From CAZNOG01 sp964574635 (GTDB taxonomy: Bacteria > Bacteroidota > Bacteroidia > Flavobacteriales_D > Cryomorphaceae): DNA of 64,000 bases. The stretch spans positions 96,380 to 160,379 of the forward strand of contig CAZNOG010000007.1 in NCBI GenBank assembly GCA_964574635.1. Reading direction: 5' to 3'. Positions 36,669 through 44,763 of the stretch are shown here, one piece after another. A program made the translations under genes and the position numbers. The notes under the pieces were generated by a model, which was not told where the DNA came from, did not search any database, and was given only the letters and a program-made list of their open reading frames with translations. Position 1 is the stretch's first letter. Each line of letters opens with the position of its first letter.

Positions 36669-36974
36669 ATGAGTCAAAAAATTCGCATCAAGCTTAAGTC
36701 TTACGATCACAACCTGGTCGACAAATCGGCCGAGAAAATCGTGAAAACGGTAAAATCGACCGGTGCCGTAGTGAGCGGACCCATTCCGTTGCCGACGCAC
36801 AAAAGGATTTACACGGTTTTGCGTTCACCGCACGTGAACAAGAAATCCAGGGAGCAATTCGAGCTCTCGGCGTACAAGCGGCTTTTGGACATATACAGTT
36901 CCTCATCCAAGACCATCGACGCTTTGATGAAACTGGAGCTGCCCAGCGGGGTGGAGGTTGAAATAAAAGTTTGA
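36669..36974 (+). CDS. rpsJ: 30S ribosomal protein S10
   Basis: S10 is a head protein of the small subunit and also binds NusB in antitermination complexes. The 101-residue product has RIKLKSYDHNLVDKSAEKIV and the loop IPLPTHKRIYTVLRSPHVNKKSREQFE. It joins directly to fusA (22 nt) and rplC (19 nt). There is no room for a separate S10 leader of the enterobacterial type, so L4-mediated leader control is unlikely here. Confidence 0.98.
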   Translation: MSQKIRIKLKSYDHNLVDKSAEKIVKTVKSTGAVVSGPIPLPTHKRIYTVLRSPHVNKKSREQFELSAYKRLLDIYSSSSKTIDALMKLELPSGVEVEIKV

Positions 36975-36993
36975 TTTTTAATCACGAGAAACA

Positions 36994-37614
36994 ATGCCCG
37001 GATTAATAGGTAAGAAAATAGGAATGACCTCGATGTTCGACGCTGACGGAATGAACCTCCCGTGCACGATCATCCAGGCGGGTCCTTGCGTGGTGACGCA
37101 GGTCAAGACCGGCGAAAAGGAAGGCTACGAATCCCTGCAGTTGGCTTTCGGCGACCGCAAGGAGAAGAACACTCCCACCGCGTTGAAAGGACATTTCAAG
37201 AAGGCGAAGACCACCCCGAAGAGCAATTTGGTGGAGTTTTCCGACTTCAATGAAGACTACAAGCTCGGCGACGAGATCACGGTGGAAATTTTCGTCGAAG
37301 GCGAATACATCGACGTGACCGGCCGATCGAAAGGAAAAGGTTTTCAGGGGGTGGTGAAGAGACACGGCTTCGGCGGTGTCGGCGAAACCAGCCACGGACA
37401 GCACAACCGCGTTCGCGCGCCGGGATCCATCGGGGGTGCGTCCGACCCCGGGCGTGTGTTCAAGGGAATGCGCATGGCGGGGCAAATGGGCAACGCCCGC
37501 ACCACCATCGAAAACGTGCAAGTACTGAAAGTGATACCCGAACAATCGTTGCTCATCGTCAAGGGCGCAGTACCCGGCGGCAAAGGAGCGATCTTAATCT
37601 TGGAGAAGAACTAA
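36994..37614 (+). CDS. rplC: 50S ribosomal protein L3
   Basis: L3 is an early-assembling large-subunit protein whose extension reaches the peptidyl transferase centre. The 206-residue product has GLIGKKIGMTSMF at the start and the conserved extension RHGFGGVGETSHGQHNR followed by PGSIGGASDPGRVFKGMRMAG. Its TAA shares one base with the ATG of rplD, so the two are probably coupled in translation. Confidence 0.98.
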   Translation: MPGLIGKKIGMTSMFDADGMNLPCTIIQAGPCVVTQVKTGEKEGYESLQLAFGDRKEKNTPTALKGHFKKAKTTPKSNLVEFSDFNEDYKLGDEITVEIFVEGEYIDVTGRSKGKGFQGVVKRHGFGGVGETSHGQHNRVRAPGSIGGASDPGRVFKGMRMAGQMGNARTTIENVQVLKVIPEQSLLIVKGAVPGGKGAILILEKN

Positions 37615-38255
37615 TGGAACTCGCTGTATACAATAGGGAAGGAAAAGAAACCAAGAAGGTGAAGCTGAACGGCGACATCTTCGGTATCGAGCCCAACGAC
37701 CACGCGATCTACCTCGATGTGAAGCAGTACGGTGCGAACAACCGCAGCGGTACGCACAAGGCGAAGGAGAGGAGCGAGGTGGCCGGAAGCACCCGGAAGA
37801 TCAAGAAGCAGAAGGGAACCGGAACCGCACGTGCGGGCAGCATCAAGAGCCCCGTATTCCGCGGAGGTGGGACCATCTTCGGACCGCGTCCCCGATCCTA
37901 CGGTTTCAAGCTGAACAAAAAATTGAAGGTGTTGGCGCGAAAGTCGGCTTTGACTTACAAGGCCCGCGAGAACCAAATCACCCTGGTGGAAGACCTCAAA
38001 TTCGACGCACCGAAAACCAAGGATTACTTGGCGTTTATCGAGGCGCTGAAATTGGGCAACCAAAAACCGCTTCTGGTATTGCCGGAAATGGATAATATGG
38101 TATCTTTGTCCTCCCGAAACTGCCAAGGGCATAAAGTGGTGGCTGCCAGCGAGTTGTGTACTTACGATATTTTGAAGCACACGTCGTTGATCATCTCCGA
38201 GAGCGCTTTGCCGGTGATTGAGAACACATTAAACCGATTTAACAACAAGTCATGA
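37614..38255 (+). CDS. rplD: 50S ribosomal protein L4
   Basis: L4 lines the peptide exit tunnel. The 213-residue protein has the tunnel loop region EVAGSTRKIKKQKGTGTAR and then FRGGGTIFGPRPRSYGFKLNKK. The globular part ends with DILKHTSLIISESALPVIEN. It overlaps rplC by one base and rplW by four (ATGA). Slightly longer than the 201 residues of E. coli, within the normal range. Confidence 0.97.
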   Translation: MELAVYNREGKETKKVKLNGDIFGIEPNDHAIYLDVKQYGANNRSGTHKAKERSEVAGSTRKIKKQKGTGTARAGSIKSPVFRGGGTIFGPRPRSYGFKLNKKLKVLARKSALTYKARENQITLVEDLKFDAPKTKDYLAFIEALKLGNQKPLLVLPEMDNMVSLSSRNCQGHKVVAASELCTYDILKHTSLIISESALPVIENTLNRFNNKS

Positions 38256-38545
38256 GCCAGATAATCCTCAAACCGATCGTCACCGAGAAAATGACGGCGA
38301 CTGCCGAAGACTTGCAGCGCTATGGTTTTGTGGTGAAGTACGACGCCAACAAGATCGAGATCAAGGAGGCCGTGGAGAAGCTCTATGGCGTGAACGTGGA
38401 GAAAGTTTGGACCATGCGTTACGCTCCCAAGCGAAAATCTCGGTTTACCCGTACCGGCGTGGTGACCGGAAAGACGGCCGCCCGGAAGAAAGCGGTTGTG
38501 GCGTTGGCCGAAGGTGAAACCATTGACGTGTACAGCAACATTTAA
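38252..38545 (+). CDS. rplW: 50S ribosomal protein L23
   Basis: L23 sits at the tunnel exit and is a docking site for trigger factor and SRP. The 97-residue protein begins MSQIILKPIVTEKMTATAE and has the conserved EIKEAVEKLYGVNVEKVWTM segment and a basic loop PKRKSRFTRTGVVTGK. It overlaps rplD by 4 nt and precedes rplB by 14 nt. Confidence 0.97.
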   Translation: MSQIILKPIVTEKMTATAEDLQRYGFVVKYDANKIEIKEAVEKLYGVNVEKVWTMRYAPKRKSRFTRTGVVTGKTAARKKAVVALAEGETIDVYSNI

Positions 38546-38559
38546 AAAAGAATCAGACG

Positions 38560-39384
38560 ATGCCCGTTAGAAAGCTTCGTCCCACCACACCGGGACAACG
38601 ACATAAGATCATCACCACCTTCGGGGAAGTGACCGAATCAAAGCCGGAGAAAAGCCTGCTGAGGCCGATCAAGAAATCCGGCGGGCGGAACAACCAGGGT
38701 CGCATGACCATGCGGTACCGTGGAGGTGGGCACAAGCGTCGCTACCGCGTGATCGATTTCAAGCGTAACAAGCACGGAGTGGAAGGTGTCGTGGAGTCCA
38801 TCCAGTACGACCCCAACCGCACGGCTCGAATCGCGTTGATCAACTACGCGGACGGCGAGAAGAGATACATCATCGCTCCGGAAGGCATCCAAGTGGGTGC
38901 CAAGGTCATGAGCGGTGAGACGGCCACTCCCGACGTGGGGAACGCCATGTTCTTGAGCGATATTCCGTTGGGAACCGTCGTTCACAACATCGAGATGCGT
39001 CCCGGACAGGGTGGCGTGTTGGCCCGCGGTGCGGGATCGTACGCCCAGCTGAACGCGCGCTCGGGAAAGTACGCCACGTTGAAGATGCCTTCGGGCGAGA
39101 CTCGGTTGATTTTGGCGTCATGCTTGGCGACCATCGGATCGGTATCGAACGGTGAGCACTCTTTGGAGAGGAGCGGAAAAGCCGGTAGAAGCCGTTGGAA
39201 AGGACGTCGCCCCCGCGTGCGTGGGGTTGTGATGAACCCCGTAGACCACCCGATGGGTGGTGGTGAGGGCCGAAATGCCGGTGGTCACCCCCGATCGCGA
39301 AAAGGTATCCCCGCAAAAGGATACAAGACCCGCGACAAGAAGAAGGCGTCGAATAAGTACATCGTAGAACGCAGAAAGAAGTAA
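38560..39384 (+). CDS. rplB: 50S ribosomal protein L2
   Basis: L2 is needed for subunit association and peptidyl transfer. The 274-residue protein has GRNNQGRMTMRYRGGGHKRRYR near the N-terminus, the second-domain stretch GQGGVLARGAGSYAQL, and the highly conserved C-terminal HPMGGGEGRNAGGHPRSRKG that contains the functional histidine. Three nt separate it from rpsS. Confidence 0.98.
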   Translation: MPVRKLRPTTPGQRHKIITTFGEVTESKPEKSLLRPIKKSGGRNNQGRMTMRYRGGGHKRRYRVIDFKRNKHGVEGVVESIQYDPNRTARIALINYADGEKRYIIAPEGIQVGAKVMSGETATPDVGNAMFLSDIPLGTVVHNIEMRPGQGGVLARGAGSYAQLNARSGKYATLKMPSGETRLILASCLATIGSVSNGEHSLERSGKAGRSRWKGRRPRVRGVVMNPVDHPMGGGEGRNAGGHPRSRKGIPAKGYKTRDKKKASNKYIVERRKK

Positions 39385-39387
39385 GAA

Positions 39388-39666
39388 ATGAGTAGATCAC
39401 TCAAGAAACCCCCGTTTGTTCACTACGCGCTGGAGGCCAAAGTGGATAAAATGAAATCGTCCGGGAAGAACTCGCCGATCAAGACTTGGTCGCGAGCCAG
39501 CACCGTGACTCCCGATTTTGTCGGCATGACCATCGCGGTACACAACGGAAACAAGTTCATTCCTATTTTCATCACCGAGAACATGGTGGGACACAAGTTG
39601 GGTGAATTCGTACCCACGCGGACCTTCCGTGGCCACGCGGGTGGAAAAAAGGACAAACGACGCTAA
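39388..39666 (+). CDS. rpsS: 30S ribosomal protein S19
   Basis: S19 is a head protein next to S13 and contacts the bridge to the large subunit. The 92-residue protein has SRSLKKPPFVHYAL at its start. It also carries KTWSRASTVTPDFVG, TIAVHNGNKFIPIFITENMVGHKLGEF in the middle, and FVPTRTFRGHAGGKKDKRR at the end. Length equals the family standard. It lies 3 nt after rplB and 23 nt before rplV. Confidence 0.98.
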   Translation: MSRSLKKPPFVHYALEAKVDKMKSSGKNSPIKTWSRASTVTPDFVGMTIAVHNGNKFIPIFITENMVGHKLGEFVPTRTFRGHAGGKKDKRR

Positions 39667-39689
39667 GGAGCGATTAACAGGAAAAGATC

Positions 39690-40130
39690 ATGGGATCCAG
39701 AAAGAAAATAGCCGCGGACAAGCGAAAAGAGGCAAGGAAATCTTTGGCCATCGCCAAATTGAACAACGTCCCCACTTCACCGCGTAAAATGCGCCTCGTA
39801 GTGGATGTCATCCGCGGTGAAAGCGTATTGGACGCCTTGAATAAATTGAAATTCATGCCGCAGGACGCTGCGCGTCGACTCGAGAAATTGGTTCTTTCGG
39901 CCATTTCCAATTGGGAGGCCAAGAACGAAGACGTCGGTGTGGATCATGCGAACCTGTACATCCGCGAGATATTCGTAGACGGAGGCCGCATGCTGAAGAG
40001 GCTGCGTCCGGCGCCCCAGGGGCGTGCACACCGCATCAGGAAGAGGTCCAACCACGTGACCATCATCCTCGACACGAAGGATACCGTGAACAAAGAAGAT
40101 AAAGTAGACACCGAAGATACCGGTAAATGA
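39690..40130 (+). CDS. rplV: 50S ribosomal protein L22 with acidic C-terminal extension
   Basis: L22 binds all 23S rRNA domains and its loop lines the exit tunnel. The core runs over residues 1-125: NNVPTSPRKMRLVVDVIRG at the start and the tunnel loop around RMLKRLRPAPQGRAHRIRKRSNHVTII. At 146 residues it exceeds the 110 of E. coli. The last 20 residues are an acidic, repetitive tail (DTKDTVNKEDKVDTEDTGK), absent in enterobacteria. One nt separates it from rpsC. Confidence 0.96.
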   Translation: MGSRKKIAADKRKEARKSLAIAKLNNVPTSPRKMRLVVDVIRGESVLDALNKLKFMPQDAARRLEKLVLSAISNWEAKNEDVGVDHANLYIREIFVDGGRMLKRLRPAPQGRAHRIRKRSNHVTIILDTKDTVNKEDKVDTEDTGK

Positions 40131-40131
40131 T

Positions 40132-40857
40132 ATGGGACAAAAGACGAACCCGATAGGAAACAGACTTGGCTTCATCCGCGGCTGGGATTCAAACTGGTAC
40201 GGCGGAAACGATTACGCCGACAAGATCGTCGAAGATCACAAGATCCGACGGTACCTCGACGTGCGCTTGAGCAAAGCCAGCGTTGCGAACGTCATCATCG
40301 AGCGCACTTTGAAGTTGGTGACCATCACCATCAAAACCGCACGCCCCGGCGTGATCATCGGTCGCGGTGGTCAGGAAGTGGACAAATTGAAGGAAGAGTT
40401 GAAGAAGCTCACCGGCAAAGAAGTTCAGATCAACATTTTCGAGGTGAAGCGTCCCGAGTTGGATGCGCGCTTGGTGGCCGACAGCATCGCCGGTCAGATC
40501 GAAGGCCGGATCTCTTTCCGACGCGCCGTGAAGATGGCCATCGCCTCGACCATGCGCATGGGCGCCGAGGGTATCAAGGTGACCGTATCGGGTCGTTTGA
40601 ACAACGCCGAGATGGCGCGTACCGAGTCGTACATGGAAGGCCGGGTGCCCTTGCACACCTTCCGCGCCGACATCGATTACGCCTTGAGCGAAGCGCACAC
40701 CAAAATGGGCCGAATCGGCGTGAAGGTGTGGATTTGCAACGGTGAAGTATACGGCAAGAGGGATTTGTCTCCGACGTTGGAGACCGGAAAATCCAAGACC
40801 CAAGGACACGGGCACCCGGGTGGTGGCCGCAAGCCGAGAGGTGGACGAAGAAATTAA
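40132..40857 (+). CDS. rpsC: 30S ribosomal protein S3
   Basis: S3 forms part of the mRNA entry tunnel and its helicase activity. The 241-residue protein begins MGQKTNPIGNRLGFIRGWDSNWY. It carries the KH-domain motif VIIGRGGQEVDKLKEEL and ends in a basic tail KTQGHGHPGGGRKPRGGRRN. The two domains and length are normal. It is between rplV (1 nt) and rplP (21 nt). Confidence 0.98.
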   Translation: MGQKTNPIGNRLGFIRGWDSNWYGGNDYADKIVEDHKIRRYLDVRLSKASVANVIIERTLKLVTITIKTARPGVIIGRGGQEVDKLKEELKKLTGKEVQINIFEVKRPELDARLVADSIAGQIEGRISFRRAVKMAIASTMRMGAEGIKVTVSGRLNNAEMARTESYMEGRVPLHTFRADIDYALSEAHTKMGRIGVKVWICNGEVYGKRDLSPTLETGKSKTQGHGHPGGGRKPRGGRRN

Positions 40858-40878
40858 GAACCGCAAGAAATTTCAGTG

Positions 40879-41298
40879 ATGTTACAACCGAAGAGAACGA
40901 AGTTCCGGAAAATGCAGAAAGGCCGAATGAAGGGAAACGCCACGCGCGGCACTTCCTTGGCTTTCGGGTCTTTTGGCATCAAGACCATGGATGAATCCTT
41001 CATCACCGCCCGTCAGATTGAAGCTGCACGTATCGCCGTGACGCGCTTCATGAAACGTGAAGGGAAGGTATGGATCCGGATTTTCCCCGACAAGCCCATC
41101 ACGTCGAAGCCCGCCGAGGTTCGAATGGGTAAGGGAAAAGGAGCGCCGAGTCACTGGGTGGCTCCGGTTCGTCCGGGACGCATGCTTTTCGAATGCGACG
41201 GTGTGCCCTTGGAAGTTGCTCGGGAGGCGATGCGCCTGGCCGCGCAGAAGCTTCCGGTACGTACTAAATTCATTGTTAGACGCGACTTTTCAGAATAA
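40879..41298 (+). CDS. rplP: 50S ribosomal protein L16
   Basis: L16 helps place the A-site tRNA on the large subunit. The 139-residue protein begins MLQPKRTKFRKMQKGRMKG and has IRIFPDKPITSKPAEVRMGKGKG and the conserved VRPGRMLFE. I use the ATG at 40879; the GTG one codon earlier is less likely because nearly all L16 proteins begin MLxPKR. It is 9 nt before rpmC. Confidence 0.97.
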   Translation: MLQPKRTKFRKMQKGRMKGNATRGTSLAFGSFGIKTMDESFITARQIEAARIAVTRFMKREGKVWIRIFPDKPITSKPAEVRMGKGKGAPSHWVAPVRPGRMLFECDGVPLEVAREAMRLAAQKLPVRTKFIVRRDFSE

Positions 41299-41307
41299 GA
41301 AAGCACT

Positions 41308-41529
41308 ATGAAACCGGAAGAAATAAGGGATCTCACCGAGTCTGAACTCATCGAGAAGATCGAGATCGAAGAAGAAAATTACGCCAAAATGCACCTGAAC
41401 CATACGGTGGCTGCCTTGGAAAACCCCATGCAGCTGCCGGCCAAGCGCCGGTTCATCGCGCGGTTGAAAGGTGATTTGCGCCGCAGGCAGTTGGAAGGGG
41501 AGAAGAACAATCGAGCTACCAAAAGCTAA
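41308..41529 (+). CDS. rpmC: 50S ribosomal protein L29
   Basis: L29 sits beside L23 at the tunnel exit. The 73-residue two-helix protein has KPEEIRDLTESELIEKIEIEEENYAKM and the second helix AKRRFIARLKGDLRRRQLE. It is a little longer than the 63 residues of E. coli because of a charged C-terminal tail. It lies 9 nt after rplP and 11 nt before rpsQ. Confidence 0.96.
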   Translation: MKPEEIRDLTESELIEKIEIEEENYAKMHLNHTVAALENPMQLPAKRRFIARLKGDLRRRQLEGEKNNRATKS

Positions 41530-41540
41530 TAAGCTGAAAG

Positions 41541-41798
41541 ATGACAGAGCGAAATCTTAGAAAACAACGGATCGGCGTGGTGACCTCCAACAAGATGGAG
41601 AAGAGCATCACCGTAGCCGTGGAAAGAAAAAAGAAGCACCCCCTTTACGGGAAATTCATCAAGAGCCAAACGAAGTTTATCGCTCACGATGAGAAGAACG
41701 AGTGCAACATCGGCGACACCGTGCGCATCATGGAAACGCGTCCATTGAGCAAGCGGAAGAACTGGAGGCTCGTTGAGATAGTCGAAAAGGCCAAATAA
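41541..41798 (+). CDS. rpsQ: 30S ribosomal protein S17
   Basis: S17 is a primary 16S rRNA-binding protein with an OB fold. The 85-residue product has RKQRIGVVTSNKMEKSITV, KHPLYGKFIKSQTKFIAHDE, and IGDTVRIMETRPLSKRKNWRLVEIVE. All are standard S17 segments. Gaps are 11 nt to rpmC and 17 nt to rplN. Confidence 0.97.
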   Translation: MTERNLRKQRIGVVTSNKMEKSITVAVERKKKHPLYGKFIKSQTKFIAHDEKNECNIGDTVRIMETRPLSKRKNWRLVEIVEKAK

Positions 41799-41815
41799 GA
41801 TAAACGACACTACAG

Positions 41816-42184
41816 ATGATACAGCAGGAAAGCAGGCTCAGGGTAGCCGACAACAGCGGCGCAAAAGAAGTGATGTGTATCCGCGTGCTCGGAGGTACCG
41901 GCAGGCGATATGCATCCATCGGCGACAAGATCGTCATCTCGGTCAAAGATGCCATGGCCTCGGGCAACGTGAAAAAAGGAATGGTCTCCAAGGCCGTCGT
42001 TGTCCGCACCAAAAAAGAAGTTCGTCGACCCGACGGATCGTACATCCGTTTTGACGACAACGCTGTGGTGTTGCTCAACAACGCGGGCGATTTGCGTGGA
42101 ACGCGGATTTTCGGACCCGTGGCCCGGGAGCTTCGGGACAAGCAGTTCATGAGAATCGTTTCACTCGCCCCCGAGGTGCTTTAA
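41816..42184 (+). CDS. rplN: 50S ribosomal protein L14
   Basis: L14 forms intersubunit bridge contacts and binds the silencing factor RsfS in many bacteria. The 122-residue protein begins MIQQESRLRVADNSGAKEVMCI. It includes GNVKKGMVSKAVVVRTKKEVRRPDGSY and ends with GPVARELRDKQFMRIVSLAPEVL. It is full length and lies between rpsQ (17 nt) and rplX (20 nt). Confidence 0.98.
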   Translation: MIQQESRLRVADNSGAKEVMCIRVLGGTGRRYASIGDKIVISVKDAMASGNVKKGMVSKAVVVRTKKEVRRPDGSYIRFDDNAVVLLNNAGDLRGTRIFGPVARELRDKQFMRIVSLAPEVL

Positions 42185-42204
42185 TCGATCGGAAAGAAGA
42201 AGTC

Positions 42205-42519
42205 ATGAAGATACACATCAAAAAAGGAGACACCGTCGAAGTGATCGCCGGCGAGTACAAAGGGACGCAAGGCCGCGTGCAAGCCGTCGACCGCGATTCG
42301 TACCGCGCCATCGTGGAAGGGGTGCGACTGGTTTCCCGACACACGAAACCCGGTACGACCAACCCCCAGGGTGGGATCGTCAAGAAGGAAGCGCCCATTC
42401 ACATTTCCAATCTGATGTTGGTGAATCCTAAAACCAAGAAAGCCGAGCGCATCGGTCGGAAGAAAGACGACAAAGGAAAATCCGTGAGGTATTTCAAAAA
42501 ATCCGGACAGGAGGTATAA
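42205..42519 (+). CDS. rplX: 50S ribosomal protein L24
   Basis: L24 is an assembly initiator with a KOW domain. The 104-residue protein shows the KOW motif as IKKGDTVEVIAGEYKGTQGRVQAVD, followed by TNPQGGIVKKEAPIHISNLMLVNP. Length equals E. coli L24. Three nt separate it from rplE. Its last codons (GQEV) happen to spell AGGAGGT, a good Shine-Dalgarno match before rplE. Confidence 0.97.
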   Translation: MKIHIKKGDTVEVIAGEYKGTQGRVQAVDRDSYRAIVEGVRLVSRHTKPGTTNPQGGIVKKEAPIHISNLMLVNPKTKKAERIGRKKDDKGKSVRYFKKSGQEV

Positions 42520-42522
42520 ATC

Positions 42523-43071
42523 ATGTATACGCCAAGACTCAAGAAAAAATACAGCGAAGAAATCGCTCCGGCTCTGATGAAAGAGTTCGGCTATACTTCG
42601 AGCATGCAAGTGCCGAAGATCACCAAGATTTGCCTGAGCCAAGGTTTGGGCGAAGCGGTGGCCGACAAGAAAATCGTCGACGCGGCCGTGGCCGAAATGA
42701 CGCTGATCGCCGGCCAGAAAGCCGTGCCGACCATGTCGAAGAAAGACGTTTCGAACTTCAAGTTGCGGAAGGGCATGCCCATCGGGGCGCGCGTGACGCT
42801 TCGCGGAGACAAAATGTACGAATTCCTCGACAGGCTCATCGCCGTGTCCCTCCCCCGAACCCGCGATTTCCGCGGTGTGAAGGCCTCGGGATTCGACGGC
42901 AGGGGTAATTTCACCCTCGGGATCAAAGAGCAAATCATTTTCCCGGAAATCAACATCGAAAAAGTCAACAAGATCAACGGAATGGACATCTCCATCGTCA
43001 CCAATTCGGAGAGTGACGAAGAGGCCAAAGCCCTGCTGAGGGAATTTGGGTTTCCATTCGCCAAAAATTAA
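42523..43071 (+). CDS. rplE: 50S ribosomal protein L5
   Basis: L5 binds 5S rRNA and contacts the P-site tRNA. The 182-residue protein has MQVPKITKICLSQGLGEAV and TLIAGQKAVPTMSKKDVSNFKLRKGMPIG split over the RNA-binding face. DFRGVKASGFDGRGNFTLGIKEQIIFPEI follows. The ATG at 42523 is preceded by AGGAGGT at a good distance, unusual in Bacteroidota, which seldom rely on Shine-Dalgarno pairing. It precedes rpsN by 8 nt. Confidence 0.98.
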   Translation: MYTPRLKKKYSEEIAPALMKEFGYTSSMQVPKITKICLSQGLGEAVADKKIVDAAVAEMTLIAGQKAVPTMSKKDVSNFKLRKGMPIGARVTLRGDKMYEFLDRLIAVSLPRTRDFRGVKASGFDGRGNFTLGIKEQIIFPEINIEKVNKINGMDISIVTNSESDEEAKALLREFGFPFAKN

Positions 43072-43079
43072 TAGGAAGA

Positions 43080-43349
43080 ATGGCCAAGGAATCAATGAAA
43101 GCCCGCGAGCGTAAGCGCCAACGAATGGTGGCCAAGTACGCCGAGAAGCGCAAACAGCTGAAAGAAGCGGAAGATTGGGAAGCCCTGCAAAAGCTCCCGA
43201 AGAACTCTTCGAAAGTACGCTTGCACAACCGTTGCAGCATCACGGGTCGACCCCGTGGATACATGCGTCAATTCGGATTGTCGCGTGTGACTTTTCGGGA
43301 ATTGGCTCTCCAGGGAAAAATCCCCGGGGTGAAAAAGGCCAGCTGGTAA
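43080..43349 (+). CDS. rpsN: 30S ribosomal protein S14, zinc-free form
   Basis: S14 helps assemble the 30S head. The 89-residue protein opens MAKESMKARERKRQRMV and has the family block SSKVRLHNRCSITGRPRGYMRQFGLSR. It lacks the CxxC...CxxC zinc ribbon; only one Cys remains in the NRCSITG segment. It is therefore the C-minus form. Gaps are 8 nt to rplE and 34 nt to rpsH. Confidence 0.97.
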   Translation: MAKESMKARERKRQRMVAKYAEKRKQLKEAEDWEALQKLPKNSSKVRLHNRCSITGRPRGYMRQFGLSRVTFRELALQGKIPGVKKASW

Positions 43350-43383
43350 GCATTCCATCCGTTCGAGACAATAAGATTCGACC

Positions 43384-43782
43384 ATGTACACAGATCCAAT
43401 AGCAGACTACCTCACCCGTATCAGAAACGGCATCATGGCGCGCAAACGCACCGTGGAGATCCCGGCTTCAAACCTGAAGATCGATTTGACCAAAATCCTG
43501 ATGGAGCAAGGGTACATCCTCACTTACAAGGTGGTGGAGCACCCGGTGCAAAACACCATCAAAATCGCATTGAAGTATCACCCGGTCACCAAGGCGGCCG
43601 CGATCAAGAAGCTCGAACGCGCTTCCCGTCCGGGACTGCGGTACTACGCCGGGGCCAAAGACCTCCCGCGCGTACTCAACGGGCTCGGTATCGCGGTGGT
43701 TTCGACCTCCAAAGGGTTGATGACCGACAAGCAGGCACGCGCCGAAAACGTGGGCGGGGAAGTTCTCTGCCGCGTATACTAA
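43384..43782 (+). CDS. rpsH: 30S ribosomal protein S8
   Basis: S8 binds the central domain of 16S rRNA and in E. coli represses the spc operon. The 132-residue protein has MYTDPIADYLTRIRNG at the N-terminus and ends with the conserved GIAVVSTSKGLMTDKQARAENVGGEVLCRVY. Length is standard. Whether it binds its own message here cannot be seen. It is followed by rplF after 40 nt. Confidence 0.98.
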   Translation: MYTDPIADYLTRIRNGIMARKRTVEIPASNLKIDLTKILMEQGYILTYKVVEHPVQNTIKIALKYHPVTKAAAIKKLERASRPGLRYYAGAKDLPRVLNGLGIAVVSTSKGLMTDKQARAENVGGEVLCRVY

Positions 43783-43822
43783 TCATCCAAACGCCAATAG
43801 CGAACAGCATAAAGTAACGATC

Positions 43823-44374
43823 ATGTCTCGAGTAGGAAAAGCACCAATTACGATTCCGGATGGAGTGACCATCGACATCAAAGATCAGGTGGTTACCGTG
43901 AAAGGTGGAAAAGGTGAACTGACCCAAGCCATCGACCCGGTGATCTCCTGCAAGGTGGAAGACGGAGTATTGACACTGGAACGCGCGAATGAGGATAAAT
44001 CCACAAAGTCCCTCCACGGACTGTACCGCTCGCTCATCAACAACATGGTGGAAGGCGTGAGCCAAGGGTTCACCATCCGTCAGGAACTGGTGGGCGTGGG
44101 TTACCGCGTGAAGTCGCAAGGTCAGCGCGTGGAGTTGGCTCTGGGTTATTCCCACCCTATCGTATTCGAATTGCCCCCCGAGGTAAAGGTGACCACCGAA
44201 TCGGCCAAAGGGCAAAACCCGAGGATTGTCCTCGAATCTCACGACAAGCAGCTCATCGGGCAAGTGGCGGCCAAGATCCGTTCTTTCCGCAAACCGGAGC
44301 CCTACAAAGGAAAGGGTATTCGCTTTGTCGGTGAACAAGTCAGAACCAAAGCAGGTAAGGCTGCAGGAAAATAA
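43823..44374 (+). CDS. rplF: 50S ribosomal protein L6
   Basis: L6 lies at the base of the L7/L12 stalk near the factor-binding site. The 183-residue protein begins MSRVGKAPITIPDGVTI and has two repeat domains. The C-terminal block is QLIGQVAAKIRSFRKPEPYKGKGIRFVGEQVRTKAGKAAGK, slightly modified from the usual PEPYKGKGIRY. It precedes rplR by 9 nt. Confidence 0.98.
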   Translation: MSRVGKAPITIPDGVTIDIKDQVVTVKGGKGELTQAIDPVISCKVEDGVLTLERANEDKSTKSLHGLYRSLINNMVEGVSQGFTIRQELVGVGYRVKSQGQRVELALGYSHPIVFELPPEVKVTTESAKGQNPRIVLESHDKQLIGQVAAKIRSFRKPEPYKGKGIRFVGEQVRTKAGKAAGK

Positions 44375-44383
44375 TTTAAGATC

Positions 44384-44737
44384 ATGGCGAGAACCAAACG
44401 CGACAGAAGGGAGCGAATCAAAAAAAGCATTCGCAAAAACATTTCGGGCACGGCCGAAAAGCCCCGGCTCACCGTCTTCAGAAGCAACGTGCATATTTAT
44501 GCGCAAGTCATCGACGACACCACCGGGCGCACCTTGGCCCAAGCCGGCTCCACCAAAATCAAGGAGGCGCAAGGCGTACCGAGAATCCAACAAGCCGAGA
44601 TCATCGGAAAGGAATTGGCCAAGAAGGCTTTGGAAGCCGGTATCGAAGAAGTGGTCTTTGACCGCAACGGGTACCTGTACCACGGCCGCGTGAAATCTTT
44701 GGCCGACGGCGCTCGGGAAGGTGGATTGAAATTTTAG
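44384..44737 (+). CDS. rplR: 50S ribosomal protein L18
   Basis: L18 carries 5S rRNA into the large subunit together with L5. The 117-residue protein has the basic N-terminus RTKRDRRERIKKSIRKNI, RLTVFRSNVHIYAQVIDD and the C-terminal EVVFDRNGYLYHGRVKSLADGAREGGLKF. Length equals E. coli. It lies 9 nt after rplF and 26 nt before rpsE. Confidence 0.98.
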   Translation: MARTKRDRRERIKKSIRKNISGTAEKPRLTVFRSNVHIYAQVIDDTTGRTLAQAGSTKIKEAQGVPRIQQAEIIGKELAKKALEAGIEEVVFDRNGYLYHGRVKSLADGAREGGLKF

Positions 44738-44763
44738 GAAGCGAAAGAAAGCATTAAGCAAAC

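Noticed and set aside
42508..42523. Strong Shine-Dalgarno AGGAGGT as a special signal before rplE
   Set aside because: It is formed by the last codons of rplX (GQEV and stop); Bacteroidota make little use of such sites, so it may be coincidence.
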